From positions 33,778-97,777 of the forward strand of contig NZ_BONC01000033.1 of assembly GCF_016862515.1 (NCBI RefSeq): a stretch of DNA of 64,000 nt, in the 5' to 3' direction. Below the pieces are notes generated by a model. It did no database searches, was not told where the DNA came from, and saw only the letters and a list, made by a program, of their open reading frames with translations. How positions within the stretch are numbered: the first letter of the stretch is position 1; each line of letters starts with the position of its first letter. Both the position numbers and the translations under genes were made by a program. The stretch is from Asanoa iriomotensis. Lineage in GTDB: Bacteria > Actinomycetota > Actinomycetes > Mycobacteriales > Micromonosporaceae. Of the stretch, positions 1-8,410 are shown piece after piece.

Positions 1-747
1 GGCCGCCACCTCGGCGGCGAAACCGGCGTCGCCCGGGGTGCCCGGGCCGGTCAGTTCGTCGACCAGGTGACCGTCGGCGAGGAACAGCACGCGGTCGGCG
101 TACGCGGCCGCCAGCGGGTCGTGGGTGACCATCACGACCGTCTGGCCCTGCTCGTGGACGGCCGCGCGGAGCAGGCCGAGGACGTGCCGCGACGATCGCA
201 GGTCCAGCGCGCCGGTCGGTTCGTCGGCGAACACCACCGCGGGCCGGGTGACCAGCGCGCGGGCGATCGCCACCCGCTGCTGCTGCCCGCCGGACAGCTC
301 GCTCGGCCGGTGCGCGCCGCGCTGGGCGAGGCCGACGCTGGCGACCGCCGCCGCGACGTCCGCCGGGTCCGGACGGCGGCCGGCCAGCCGGAGCGGCAGC
401 GCCACGTTCTGCGCCGCGGTCAGCGCGGAGACGAGGTTGAACTCCTGGAACACGAAACCGACGAGATCGCGGCGCAGGGTGGTGAGCCGGTGCTCGGAGA
501 GCCCGCCGAGGTCGGTGCCGCCGATCGTCACGGTGCCGGCCGTCGGTCGGTCGAGCCCGGCGGCGCAGTGCAGCAGCGTCGACTTGCCCGAGCCGGACGG
601 GCCCATCACCGCGGTGAAGCTGCCGGAGCGGAAGCCGACGGAGACCCCGGCGAGGGCGGTCACCGCCGCGTCGCCGGTGCCGTACGTCCGGCGTACCTCC
701 CGCAGCAGGACCGCCTCGGCCCGCCGCGTACCTGTCGTCATGGTCAT
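1..747 (-). CDS. ABC transporter ATP-binding protein (MacB/LolD type), 3' end cut by window edge
   Basis: ATPase subunit of an ABC transporter of the MacB/LolD/FtsX-partner class, which powers a membrane permease that should lie beyond the left edge. The 249 visible codons contain Walker A GPSGSGKST (about residues 49-57), Q-loop Gln101, signature LSGGQ (151-155), Walker B with FADEP (173-177) and an H-loop His near 209. There is no stop codon before position 1, so the C-terminus is missing. Two in-frame ATGs lie at 745-747 and 739-741; I took the first. The gene is divergent from the sensor kinase at 857, an arrangement common for two-component systems that control an exporter. The substrate cannot be read from the sequence. 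Confidence 0.93.
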   Translation of the reverse strand, partial: MTMTTGTRRAEAVLLREVRRTYGTGDAAVTALAGVSVGFRSGSFTAVMGPSGSGKSTLLHCAAGLDRPTAGTVTIGGTDLGGLSEHRLTTLRRDLVGFVFQEFNLVSALTAAQNVALPLRLAGRRPDPADVAAAVASVGLAQRGAHRPSELSGGQQQRVAIARALVTRPAVVFADEPTGALDLRSSRHVLGLLRAAVHEQGQTVVMVTHDPLAAAYADRVLFLADGHLVDELTGPGTPGDAGFAAEVAA

Positions 748-805
748 GCCGTCCAGCGAACCGGCCGGCGGGCGCCCGCACATGGGCGCGGAGACGACAA
801 CCGGG

Positions 806-813
806 GGTATACC
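806..813. promoter_or_regulatory. Short palindrome GGTATACC in the ABC/two-component divergent promoter region
   Basis: A perfect 8-bp palindrome within GGGGGTATACCTGG lies in the 109-bp gap between the divergent ABC ATPase and histidine kinase genes. It could be a binding site for the response regulator at 2083 or simply an AT-containing promoter element. Evidence is position and symmetry only. Confidence 0.25.
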
Positions 814-856
814 TGGCGCTACCGTCGGGTGCGCCGCTGCCGGGTACGGTCGCCTG

Positions 857-2095
857 ATGACCGCGCGGACCGCCTTCCAGGCCGTGAGCGAACGCCCGCT
901 GGGGTTCCTCGCGTCGTCCTGGCCGTGGCGGTCCGTCGCCTATCTGTTCTCCGGTGTCCTGCTGGGCGCGGCGACCGCCGGCACGCTGATCGGCCTGCTG
1001 CTGGCCGGCGCGCTGCTGGCGCTCGCGGTGGTCGGCCTGGTGGCGTTCCTGGCCGTCGCGCTCTCCGGCATCGCGGTCGGGCGGTTCGAACGTTGGCGGC
1101 TGCGGCTGATCGACCGCGACCCGCTGCCCGACCCGCACCGCCGGCCCGACCGGCGCGGCCGGATCGCCTGGGTGCGGCACCGGCTGCGTGAGCCCGCCAC
1201 GTGGCGGGAGCTGGGCTACACGGTGGTCTCGCTCGGCGCGCTCTGGTGGATCGACGCGGTGATGCTCGGTCTCGTGCTGGGCATCCCGGTCTCGTTGATC
1301 GTCACGCCGTTCTTCCAGGGCTCGCCACAGCCCGCCGAGCAGATCCTGTTCCCGGTGGCGGGGCTCGGGCTGCTCCCGTTCGCCGCGTACCCGATCACGG
1401 TCTGGGCGGGCGCCCGGGCGGCGCTGGCGCGGGCGATCCTCGCACCGCGCGACGCGGAGATCGGCGCCCAGCTCGTCGAGGTGACCCGGTCGCGGGCCCG
1501 GCTGGTGGACGCGTTCGACGTCGAGCGGCGCCGGATCGAGCGGGACCTGCACGACGGTGCACAGCAGCGGCTGGTCGCCCTGAGCATGGCGATCGGGCTG
1601 GCCCGGCTGGAGGTGGCCGACGACTCGCCGGCCGCGAAGCACCTCACGGCGGCGCAGGACGAGGCCGAGCGGGCGCACGACGAGCTGCGGGAGCTGATCC
1701 GCGGCGTACACCCGCAGGTGCTCACCGACCGCGGCCTGCCGGCGTCGGTCACCGACCTGGCCGACCGGTCGCCGGTGCCGGTCGCGGTCGACGTCGAGCT
1801 GCCCCGGCGGCTGCCGCAGCCGGTCGAGGTGACCGCGCACTTCGTGGTCAGCGAGGCGCTGACCAACGTGGCGAAGCACAGCCGGGCTGCGGGCGCGGTG
1901 GTGCGGGCCCGGTTGCACGTGGACACCCTGGTGCTGGAGGTACGCGACGACGGGGTGGGCGGCGCGGACCTGGCCGGCGGCACGGGGCTGGCCGGGCTGG
2001 CGGACCGGGTCGCGGTGGCCGGCGGGCGGCTGCTGCTGTCGAGCCCGCCGGGCGGGCCGACGCTGATCCGGGCGGAGCTGCCGTGCTCCGCATAG
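857..2095 (+). CDS. Two-component sensor histidine kinase (HisKA_3/NarL type)
   Basis: Membrane sensor kinase of 412 aa that should phosphorylate the response regulator encoded next. The N-terminal half has hydrophobic segments at about 30-75, 121-150 and 160-185. The dimerisation and phosphoacceptor helix contains ERDLHDGAQQR with His232. The HATPase domain shows N-box SEALTNVAKH (332-341), DDGVGG (364-369) and GTGLAGL (375-381). This matches HisKA_3 kinases of the DesK/NarX class. I chose ATG 857 because upstream in-frame codons run through the divergent ABC gene. The stop overlaps the regulator start by 13 nt, implying translational coupling. The signal is unknown; control of the ABC exporter is inferred from synteny. 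Confidence 0.93.
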   Translation: MTARTAFQAVSERPLGFLASSWPWRSVAYLFSGVLLGAATAGTLIGLLLAGALLALAVVGLVAFLAVALSGIAVGRFERWRLRLIDRDPLPDPHRRPDRRGRIAWVRHRLREPATWRELGYTVVSLGALWWIDAVMLGLVLGIPVSLIVTPFFQGSPQPAEQILFPVAGLGLLPFAAYPITVWAGARAALARAILAPRDAEIGAQLVEVTRSRARLVDAFDVERRRIERDLHDGAQQRLVALSMAIGLARLEVADDSPAAKHLTAAQDEAERAHDELRELIRGVHPQVLTDRGLPASVTDLADRSPVPVAVDVELPRRLPQPVEVTAHFVVSEALTNVAKHSRAAGAVVRARLHVDTLVLEVRDDGVGGADLAGGTGLAGLADRVAVAGGRLLLSSPPGGPTLIRAELPCSA

Positions 2096-2727
2096 TCGTC
2101 GCCGAGGACGCGGTGCTGCTCCGCGAGGGCCTGGTCGGGATCGTGTCGCGGTTCGGGCACACGGTGCTCGCGTCGGTCGGTGACGCGGCGGCGCTGACGG
2201 CGGCGGTGGAGCGGGAGCGGCCGGACGTGGTGGTCACCGACGTGCGGATGCCGCCGGGCTTCACCGACGAGGGGTTGCGGGCGGCGGTCGCGCTGCGGGC
2301 CGCGTACCCGGGCCTGCCGGTGTTGGTGTTGAGCCAGTACGTGCAGCCGACGTACGCCGCGGAACTGCTCGACAGCGGCGGCGGCCGCGGTGTCGGCTAT
2401 CTGCTCAAGCACCGCGTGGGCCGGGTCGAGGAGTTCATGGACGCGCTCGTCCGGGTCGCCGACGGCGGCGCGGCGGTCGACCCGGAGGTGGTCGCCCAGC
2501 TGCTCGGCCGCCGGCGCGACCCGCTGACCCGGCTGACGCCGCGGGAGCGGGAGGTGCTCGCGCTGATCGCCGAGGGCCGCTCGAACGCGGCGATCGCGCG
2601 GGCGCTGGTGGTCTCGGAGGCCGCGGTGGCCAAGCACATCGCCAACATCCTGCTGAAGCTCGACCTGCCACCCGCCGCCGACGACCACCGCCGCGTGCTC
2701 GCGGTCCTGGCCTTCCTACGCGGGTAG
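2083..2727 (+). CDS. Response regulator, NarL/LuxR family
   Basis: DNA-binding response regulator of 214 aa. The receiver domain occupies residues 1-120 with acidic Glu8/Asp9, phosphoacceptor Asp53 in VVTDVRMP and conserved Lys109. The GerE/LuxR helix-turn-helix is at about 150-205 (LTPREREVLALIAEG, then AVAKHIANIL). Start is GTG 2083, inside the kinase gene, giving a 13-nt overlap. The 3' end overlaps the convergent alpha-galactosidase gene by 12 nt. Its likely target is the ABC operon divergent from the kinase, by analogy with similarly arranged systems. Confidence 0.93.
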   Translation: MLRIVVAEDAVLLREGLVGIVSRFGHTVLASVGDAAALTAAVERERPDVVVTDVRMPPGFTDEGLRAAVALRAAYPGLPVLVLSQYVQPTYAAELLDSGGGRGVGYLLKHRVGRVEEFMDALVRVADGGAAVDPEVVAQLLGRRRDPLTRLTPREREVLALIAEGRSNAAIARALVVSEAAVAKHIANILLKLDLPPAADDHRRVLAVLAFLRG

Positions 2728-4773
2728 GACCTCGAGCACGATCGCCTGCTCGGGGCGGAGGCGGGGCAGCTGGATGCCGACCGTGGCCAGGGCGCGGCCG
2801 GTCAGGGTGACGTCCGGCAGGTCGGCGTCCTCGCCCCAGCAGCGGGTGACGCGGTAGCGGCGGTCCGGGGACAGGCCCGGCAGCCTGACCCGGCGCGGGC
2901 GCAGCTCGGTCGGATTGTCGAGCTGTGCGTGCACGAAGACCGCGGCGTCGTCGGTCACGACGCCGCTGACGTCGCCGTGCACCGGGCGACCACCGTGCAG
3001 CACCGGGCGGAGTCGCTTGTAGAGGGTCGCCCAGTCGCGGAGCAGGTCGAGCTCCTCCTCGGTGCAGGTGCTGATGTCCCACTCGATGCCGGCGTGGCCG
3101 AACAAGGCGGTGGCGGTGCGGAAGGCGAGGCCCGCGCTGCGGCCAGTGGTGTGCGCCGGGCTCGGGCCGACGTGGCTGCCGATCAGCTCGGGCGGAAGCA
3201 GCAGGGTGGTCCAGCGCTGGATCTGCTGCCGGTCGAGGGCGTCGTTGGAGTCCGAGGTCCAGACGCGGTCGGTGCGGGCCAGGATGCCGAGGTCGACCCG
3301 GCCGCCGCCGGACGCGCACGACTCGATCTCGAGGTCGGGGTGGCGGTCCCTGATCCGGTCGAGCAGCGCGTAGACGGCCACGGTCTGGCGGTGCACCCCG
3401 GCCGCGCCGTCGCGGGCGGCCTCCAGCAGGTCGCGGTTGTGGTCCCACTTGATGTAGTCGAGGCGGTATTCGGTGACCAGCGCGTCGATCCGCGCGAACA
3501 GGTGGTCGGCGACCTCGGGGCGGGCGACGTCGAGCACGTGCTGGTGCCGGTGCGGCCTCGGCAGCCGGCCGGGGCTGGCCAGGATCCAGTCGGGGTGGTC
3601 GCGGGCGAGCCGCGAGTCCGGGTTGACCATCTCGGGCTCGAACCACAGCCCGAACCGCATGCCGTGGCCCCGCACGTGGTCGACCAGCGGGTGCAGGCCG
3701 TCGGGCCAGACCGCCGGGTCGACGGTCCAGTCGCCGAGGCCGGCGGTGTCGTCGCGGCGGGCCGGGAACCAGCCGTCGTCGAGCACGAACCGCTCGACAC
3801 CGACGCGTGCGGCGAGGTCGGCGAGCTTGGTGAGCCGGCCGAGGTCGTGGTCGAAGTAGACGGCTTCCCAGACGTTGAGCGTGAGCGGCCGGGGCGTGCG
3901 GGGGTGGCGCGGGCGGTCGCGGATCGCACGGTGGAACCGGTCGCTGAGCCCGTCGAGCCCGTCGCCGGACCAGGCGAACCACCCGGTCGGCGTGGTGTAG
4001 CTCGCGCCCGGCTCGAGCCGGACCTCGCCGGGCTCCAGCAGCTCACCGCCGCCGAGCACGGCGGTGGTGCCGGAGATCCGCTCGGCGTACTCCTCGTGCC
4101 CGCCGCTCCAGCCGATGTGGACGCCCCACACTTCGCGCCAGCCGGTGTCACCGACGATCAGGAGCGGGGTCGCGTCGTGCCCGGTGCGCCCGCGCCGGCT
4201 CTCCCGGGCGTGCGTGCCGTGGCCCAGCGGTCGTCGCTGTGGCACGCGTTCGAGCCCCCAACGGCCGGTGAAGTCGAGGACCTCGGTGGCCTGCTCGGGG
4301 ATCGGCAGCAGGGTGCGCAGCGCGGCGACGGTCCAGGCGTCGGCGCCGACGTTGGTCAGCGTGTGCCGGACCCGCAGGACGCCGTGTCGGTCGAGGTGCA
4401 GCTCGGCCCGGACCCGGACGCCGGCGGTCTCGTCGACCGCCTCGGCGATCAGGTCGCCGCCGTCGACCCGCACGGGCCCCTCGAGCGCGAACCGCAGATA
4501 GGGCCACCGCCCGCCGCGGTCACCGCTGACGCCGGGCCGGCCGGCGTAGCCGTCCCACTGCGCCGGCAGCAACGGCATGCTCCCGACGGGTTGCGTCGGC
4601 CCGCCGACGGCCGAGGGAACACCGCCACCGGCCGCGACGACCAGCGCGCGCAGCGAGTCGTCGTCGAGGGGGCCGGGATCGGCACCCCAGTGCACGACGC
4701 GCGGAAGACCGGGACCGGCGACATCGAGAACGAGCGCCGCACCCGCGGCGGCCAGCACAACGGGCTCGGTCAT
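2716..4773 (-). CDS. GH36 alpha-galactosidase
   Basis: Cytoplasmic glycoside hydrolase of 685 aa that should release terminal alpha-galactose from oligosaccharides such as raffinose or melibiose. It has the GH36 layout: an N-terminal beta-supersandwich to about residue 290, a TIM barrel with VLDDGWF (330-336) and WFEPEMVNPDS (377-387), catalytic nucleophile Asp444 in YIKWDHNR, the ESCASGGGR motif (484-492), acid/base Asp508 in WTSDSNDALDR, and a C-terminal beta-domain. Length is typical for bacterial tetrameric GH36. No signal peptide is visible. I chose ATG 4773 over an in-frame GTG two codons upstream. It is the last gene of a leftward operon, 15 nt after DUF2625. Substrate preference is not decidable from sequence. 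Confidence 0.93.
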   Translation of the reverse strand: MTEPVVLAAAGAALVLDVAGPGLPRVVHWGADPGPLDDDSLRALVVAAGGGVPSAVGGPTQPVGSMPLLPAQWDGYAGRPGVSGDRGGRWPYLRFALEGPVRVDGGDLIAEAVDETAGVRVRAELHLDRHGVLRVRHTLTNVGADAWTVAALRTLLPIPEQATEVLDFTGRWGLERVPQRRPLGHGTHARESRRGRTGHDATPLLIVGDTGWREVWGVHIGWSGGHEEYAERISGTTAVLGGGELLEPGEVRLEPGASYTTPTGWFAWSGDGLDGLSDRFHRAIRDRPRHPRTPRPLTLNVWEAVYFDHDLGRLTKLADLAARVGVERFVLDDGWFPARRDDTAGLGDWTVDPAVWPDGLHPLVDHVRGHGMRFGLWFEPEMVNPDSRLARDHPDWILASPGRLPRPHRHQHVLDVARPEVADHLFARIDALVTEYRLDYIKWDHNRDLLEAARDGAAGVHRQTVAVYALLDRIRDRHPDLEIESCASGGGRVDLGILARTDRVWTSDSNDALDRQQIQRWTTLLLPPELIGSHVGPSPAHTTGRSAGLAFRTATALFGHAGIEWDISTCTEEELDLLRDWATLYKRLRPVLHGGRPVHGDVSGVVTDDAAVFVHAQLDNPTELRPRRVRLPGLSPDRRYRVTRCWGEDADLPDVTLTGRALATVGIQLPRLRPEQAIVLEVLPA

Positions 4774-4788
4774 CGGCACAGCCTACGG

Positions 4789-5382
4789 TCAAAATCCGAG
4801 CTGCTGGGCCACGTCGTGGTGGACCGAGATCAGCTCGGCGATCGGGATCGGCTTGCGGGAGACCGCGGCCAGGTCTTTGCCCTCCCGGGTCCACGGTGGT
4901 GGCAACAGGCTGATCCCCTCGTCGAGCGCGACGCCCGCCACCTCGGCTTCCCAACCCGGCCAGCGCAGGTCGGCGTAGAACTCCGTCGCGCTCCCGGTCA
5001 GCATGGCCTCGAGCCAGTCGCCGTAGCCGACCTCCAGGTCGTCCCAGGCGAGGCGGTCAGGGCCGAAGTAGTGCACCGTCGGGCGGGCGCCGGGCCGCGC
5101 GGCGAACTGGCCGCCCAGCACGTCATGGGCGATGGCCAGGTGGCCGGGACCCAGACCGGCGGCGACGTCCGGCAGGGCGTCGTGGCCGCCGCCGAAGACC
5201 CGGAGCCAGCCGTGGTCGACGACCAGGCCGCCGGTGTTGGCGACCACCGCGCCCAGCCACGACCTCTCCGTGATCTCCAGGGCGGCCAGGCACGCGGCAG
5301 AACGCTCCAGGTCGGCCGGCAGCACCTCGACCGGGTAGGGGGCCGCGGCGACGAGAGCCGAGATCTCGGGCCAGGCGGTCAC
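4789..5382 (-). CDS. DUF2625 family protein
   Basis: Soluble protein of 197 aa that fits DUF2625, a family of unknown biochemical role. Recognisable signatures are PVEVLPAD near the N-terminus, the Gly-rich block GGLVVDHGWLRVFGGGH, DVLGGQFA, VHYFGPD, YADLRWPGWEAEVA and a C-terminal PIPIAELISVHHDV. The start is GTG 5382, which overlaps the TGA of the upstream MFS gene by 4 nt (GTGA), so translation is probably coupled. Its place between a transporter and an alpha-galactosidase may be incidental; no catalytic motif is evident. Confidence 0.85.
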   Translation of the reverse strand: MTAWPEISALVAAAPYPVEVLPADLERSAACLAALEITERSWLGAVVANTGGLVVDHGWLRVFGGGHDALPDVAAGLGPGHLAIAHDVLGGQFAARPGARPTVHYFGPDRLAWDDLEVGYGDWLEAMLTGSATEFYADLRWPGWEAEVAGVALDEGISLLPPPWTREGKDLAAVSRKPIPIAELISVHHDVAQQLGF

Positions 5383-6686
5383 TTGGCCAGCCTTTCCGGG
5401 AGTTGGTCTGCCGGCACCGCCGGCTGGGCCGGGATCACCGGGCCGGTGGCGGTCACCGCGGTGTCGGCCGGGGCGCGTTGGGCGCGGGACAGGGCCAGGA
5501 ACGGCAGGGCGAAGGCGGAGAGGACGCCGCTGACCACATAGGACGTCGGATAGTTCCAGACGTCGGCGACCCGGCCCAGGACGGGTTGGGCCACCACGCC
5601 GCCGGTCGAGCTCATCAGCGAGTCGAACGACAGGATGGTGGCGCGTTGGCTCGACGGGATCAGGGCGTTGATGAACGCCTGGCGGATCGGCATCGTGGCG
5701 GCCGAAACCAGGCCCCACAGCATGATCAGCGCGAGCACCACCCAGAAGTTGGTCACCAGGCCGATCAGCAGAATCGCCACCACGCTGAAGGCCCCGGCGA
5801 ACAACAACGCCGACGTGCGGCGGCGGAAGCGGGCCCGCACCCAGGTCGTGCCGAAGCCGCCGGCGATCTGGGCCGCCGACAGCAGCGCCGCGACCAGGCC
5901 CGCCACGCCGTAGGCCTGCGGGTCGCCGTAGAGCTCCAGCAGGTAGGGCTGCAGCGCGTAGAAGATGTAGACGCCGACGCCGCCGACGAACGGCGCCGCC
6001 AGCATCAGGTAGCGCACCGACGGGACCCGCCAACCGTAGTCGACCGAGTCGCCGACGATGCGGCGGATCTCGGCCAGGGGCCGGCCGCCGCGGTTGGGTG
6101 TGAAGCCCAGGTCGCGCATCACGATCGCGGCCACCACGAACATCACCACGAGCACCGCCGCCCGCACGACGAACGGGACGCCGAGGTTGGTGAGCTGGGC
6201 CAGGTAGCCGCCGCCGGCCGAGCCCGCGAGCATCGCCGCGCCCGAGGCGACCTGGGCACGGGCGAAGACCGCGTCGAGTTGGCCGTCGAAGCCCGTGGCG
6301 GTCAGCGCGTCGACCAGCCAGGCCTCGGTGGCGCCGGAGAAGAACGTGAAGCCGAGGCCGAGCAGCGCGGAGACCACCGCCCACTGCCAGAACGGTGCCT
6401 CGGTGTGCCACAGCAGCACGTAGAGCGCGGTGGTGACGGCCAGCGTGAGCGTGCCGAGCAGGAACGACGCGCGCCGGCCGCGCAGGTCGGCCACGATGCC
6501 GGTGGGCACCTCGAAGAGCACCATGCCCGCCGTGTAGAACGCGTTGGCCGCGAACGCCTCGAGGTTGGTGAGCCCGGCGTCGAGCAGGAAGATCGTGTTG
6601 ATGCCCCAGATCAGCGACGCGGCGAGCGTGTTGCCGACCGTGAGGACGTAGTAGATCCGTTTGACCGAGGCCGGCGTCGTGCTCAT
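5379..6686 (-). CDS. MFS transporter
   Basis: Major facilitator superfamily permease of 435 aa with about 12 hydrophobic segments. The N-terminal half carries the loop 2-3 motif region (EVPTGIVADLRGRRASFLLG), and a short cytoplasmic linker follows at about residues 195-215. The overall look (EVPTGIVAD, FFSGATEAWLVD) resembles actinobacterial MFS proteins of drug or small-molecule export type rather than sugar importers. It overlaps the methyltransferase stop by 4 nt (ATGA) and the DUF2625 start by 4 nt, so the three form a tight operon. The substrate is unknown; a galactoside importer role is conceivable from the downstream alpha-galactosidase but unsupported by motif. Confidence 0.88.
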   Translation of the reverse strand: MSTTPASVKRIYYVLTVGNTLAASLIWGINTIFLLDAGLTNLEAFAANAFYTAGMVLFEVPTGIVADLRGRRASFLLGTLTLAVTTALYVLLWHTEAPFWQWAVVSALLGLGFTFFSGATEAWLVDALTATGFDGQLDAVFARAQVASGAAMLAGSAGGGYLAQLTNLGVPFVVRAAVLVVMFVVAAIVMRDLGFTPNRGGRPLAEIRRIVGDSVDYGWRVPSVRYLMLAAPFVGGVGVYIFYALQPYLLELYGDPQAYGVAGLVAALLSAAQIAGGFGTTWVRARFRRRTSALLFAGAFSVVAILLIGLVTNFWVVLALIMLWGLVSAATMPIRQAFINALIPSSQRATILSFDSLMSSTGGVVAQPVLGRVADVWNYPTSYVVSGVLSAFALPFLALSRAQRAPADTAVTATGPVIPAQPAVPADQLPERLAK

Positions 6687-7270
6687 GCTCCCGGCCGCTC
6701 GGCCCGGACCAGCGTGTCGATCGCGTCGCGCGCACCCTCGACCGGGCGCCGGACCCGCTCGGCGCGCCGCACCACGAGGTCACCCAGCGACGCCACCAGG
6801 GCGTCGAGCGACCAGAGCCGTTCGAGATCCTGTGGGCCGCCGGAACCCTCGGCGAGGTTGGTCGAGTCGTGCCCGACCAGCAGCAGCGTGCCGCCGGGCG
6901 CGACCGCGGACACGGCCCGGCGCAACACCGGCTGCCACAGCGCCGGCGGCACGTGCAGGTAGGCGATCAGCACCAGGTCGGCCGTCGGCGGCTGGTAGTC
7001 GGCCAGGTCGGCCCGCACCCAGGTGACGTCGAGCCCCCGCGACTCGGCGATCCGGCGGCCCTTGTCGAGCGCTATCTCCGAGAAGTCGACGGCGGTCACC
7101 CGCCAGCCCACGCCGGCCAGCCAGAGCGCGTTGCGGCCCTCACCGGCGGCCAGGTCGACCGCGCTGCCCGGCGGGAGGTCGGTCAGCTCGGCCGCGACGA
7201 AGCGGTTGGGATCGGCGCTCCAGACGAGCTCACTCTCGGCATATCTGCGGTTCCACGACTCGGCGTCCAT
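6683..7270 (-). CDS. Class I SAM-dependent methyltransferase (TehB-like)
   Basis: Small Rossmann-fold methyltransferase of 195 aa. Motif I is AVDLAAGEGRNALWLA (about 37-52), followed by the acidic VTAVDFSE strand, ADLVLIAYLHVP and the post-motif APGGTLLLVGHD. The N-terminus (WNRRYAESELVWSADPN) is characteristic of the TehB/thiopurine-like group of small-molecule methyltransferases. First gene of a leftward operon with the MFS transporter (4-nt overlap). A methylate-and-export detoxification pair is one reading, but the acceptor is unknown. Confidence 0.88.
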   Translation of the reverse strand: MDAESWNRRYAESELVWSADPNRFVAAELTDLPPGSAVDLAAGEGRNALWLAGVGWRVTAVDFSEIALDKGRRIAESRGLDVTWVRADLADYQPPTADLVLIAYLHVPPALWQPVLRRAVSAVAPGGTLLLVGHDSTNLAEGSGGPQDLERLWSLDALVASLGDLVVRRAERVRRPVEGARDAIDTLVRAERPGA

Positions 7271-7308
7271 GGCCGCTAAAGCTAGCCCTACCGTCCGACA
7301 ATAAGCAC

Positions 7309-7587
7309 ATGATCAGACGTCGGGTCGTCGTGTCCGGCCGGGTGCAGGGCGTGTTCTTCCGCGACACCTGCCGCCGGGAAGCGCTCGCGGCCGGTGTCAC
7401 CGGTTGGGTCCGCAACCTGCGCGACGGCACCGTCGAGGCGGCGTTCGAGGGTGCACCCGAGGCCGTCGACCGCATGGTGAAATGGTCTCGCAAAGGGCCG
7501 CCCGACGCGGTGGTCTACGACACCACGGTGACCGACGAGCCGCCGGCCGGCGACGACACGTTCGCCGTGCTGCCGACCCCGCGCTGA
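7309..7587 (+). CDS. acyP: Acylphosphatase
   Basis: Acylphosphatase of 92 aa that hydrolyses the carboxyl-phosphate bond of acylphosphates. Both catalytic residues are present: Arg18 in SGRVQGVFFRD and Asn36 in GWVRNLRDG. Length is normal for the family. The cytosolic enzyme is divergent from the methyltransferase at 7270 with only 38 bp between the starts. An SDR gene follows after 14 nt and probably shares the transcript. Confidence 0.95.
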   Translation: MIRRRVVVSGRVQGVFFRDTCRREALAAGVTGWVRNLRDGTVEAAFEGAPEAVDRMVKWSRKGPPDAVVYDTTVTDEPPAGDDTFAVLPTPR

Positions 7588-7601
7588 CGAAGGGAAAACC
7601 A

Positions 7602-8363
7602 ATGGGCGTCCTCGACCAGTTCCGACTCGACGGCAAGGTCGCGATCGTCACGGGCGCGTCCTCGGGGCTCGGCCTGGCCACCGCGGTCGGGCTCGCCGAG
7701 GCGGGCGCCGACGTGGTGGTCGCCGGGCGCCGGGCCGACCGGCTCGCCCAGACGGTCGCGCTGGTCGAGCAGGCCGGCGGCAAGGCGCACGCGGTGCCCA
7801 CCGACGTGTCCGAGCCCGACGCCTGCCGCGCGCTGGCCGCCGCCGCGGTCGAGCGCTTCGGCCGCCTCGACATCCTGGTCAACAACGCCGGCCTCGGCAC
7901 CGCCGTGCCGGCGTCACGGGAGACGCCCGAGCAATACCGCCAGGTCCTCGACGTCAACCTGATGGGCGCCTACTGGATGGCGCAGGCCGCCGCGAAGCAC
8001 ATGACCGACGGCGGCTCGATCATCAACATCTCCAGCGTGCTCGGCATCGTCTCGGCCGGCCTGCCGCAGGCCGCCTACTCCAGCGCCAAGGCCGGCCTGC
8101 TGGGGCTGACCCGCGACCTGGCCGCGCAGTGGACCAGCCGCAAGGGCATCAGGGTCAACGCGATCGCGCCGGGCTTCTTCCCGTCGGAGATGACCGACCA
8201 ATACCCGGACGGCTACTACGAGCAGCGGATCGCCCAGGTGCCCGCCGGCCGCGCCGGCGACCCGATGGAGTTGGCGGCGACGGTCGTGTTCCTCGCCTCG
8301 CCGGGCGCCGGCTACATCACCGGCGCCACGATCGTCGTGGACGGCGGGGGCACTATCGTGTGA
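7602..8363 (+). CDS. SDR family oxidoreductase
   Basis: Classical short-chain dehydrogenase of 253 aa. The cofactor motif TGASSGLG is at 17-24, NNAG at 94-97, the catalytic Ser near 145 (INISS), and Tyr159-x3-Lys163 (YSSAK). VVAGRRADR after beta-2 suggests NADP preference through its Arg residues. It ends with the usual GATIVVDGG. Start ATG 7602 follows AAGGGAAAA. It sits 14 nt behind acyP. Family members range from 3-oxoacyl-ACP reductases to polyol dehydrogenases; the substrate cannot be assigned. Confidence 0.92.
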   Translation: MGVLDQFRLDGKVAIVTGASSGLGLATAVGLAEAGADVVVAGRRADRLAQTVALVEQAGGKAHAVPTDVSEPDACRALAAAAVERFGRLDILVNNAGLGTAVPASRETPEQYRQVLDVNLMGAYWMAQAAAKHMTDGGSIINISSVLGIVSAGLPQAAYSSAKAGLLGLTRDLAAQWTSRKGIRVNAIAPGFFPSEMTDQYPDGYYEQRIAQVPAGRAGDPMELAATVVFLASPGAGYITGATIVVDGGGTIV

Positions 8364-8374
8364 TGACCGGAAGG

Positions 8375-8400
8375 CACCGGGATGCGCCAGCATCCCGGTG
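8375..8400. terminator. Hairpin terminator between SDR and cydB
   Basis: Perfect 11-bp stem CACCGGGATGC / GCATCCCGGTG with a GCCA loop, placed 11 nt after the SDR stop and 10 nt from the convergent cydB stop. It has no clear U-tract. It probably acts as a bidirectional terminator. Confidence 0.7.
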
Positions 8401-8410
8401 GCTGAGGACC

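Noticed and set aside
125..856. Upstream extension of the histidine kinase frame
   Set aside because: It runs antisense through the ABC ATPase gene, and kinase homology begins after ATG 857.
2929..5541. 870-codon open frame opposite the alpha-galactosidase and DUF2625 genes
   Set aside because: Low-complexity Val/Asp/Gly/Arg-rich translation without domains; it is the complement of well-supported genes in GC-rich DNA.
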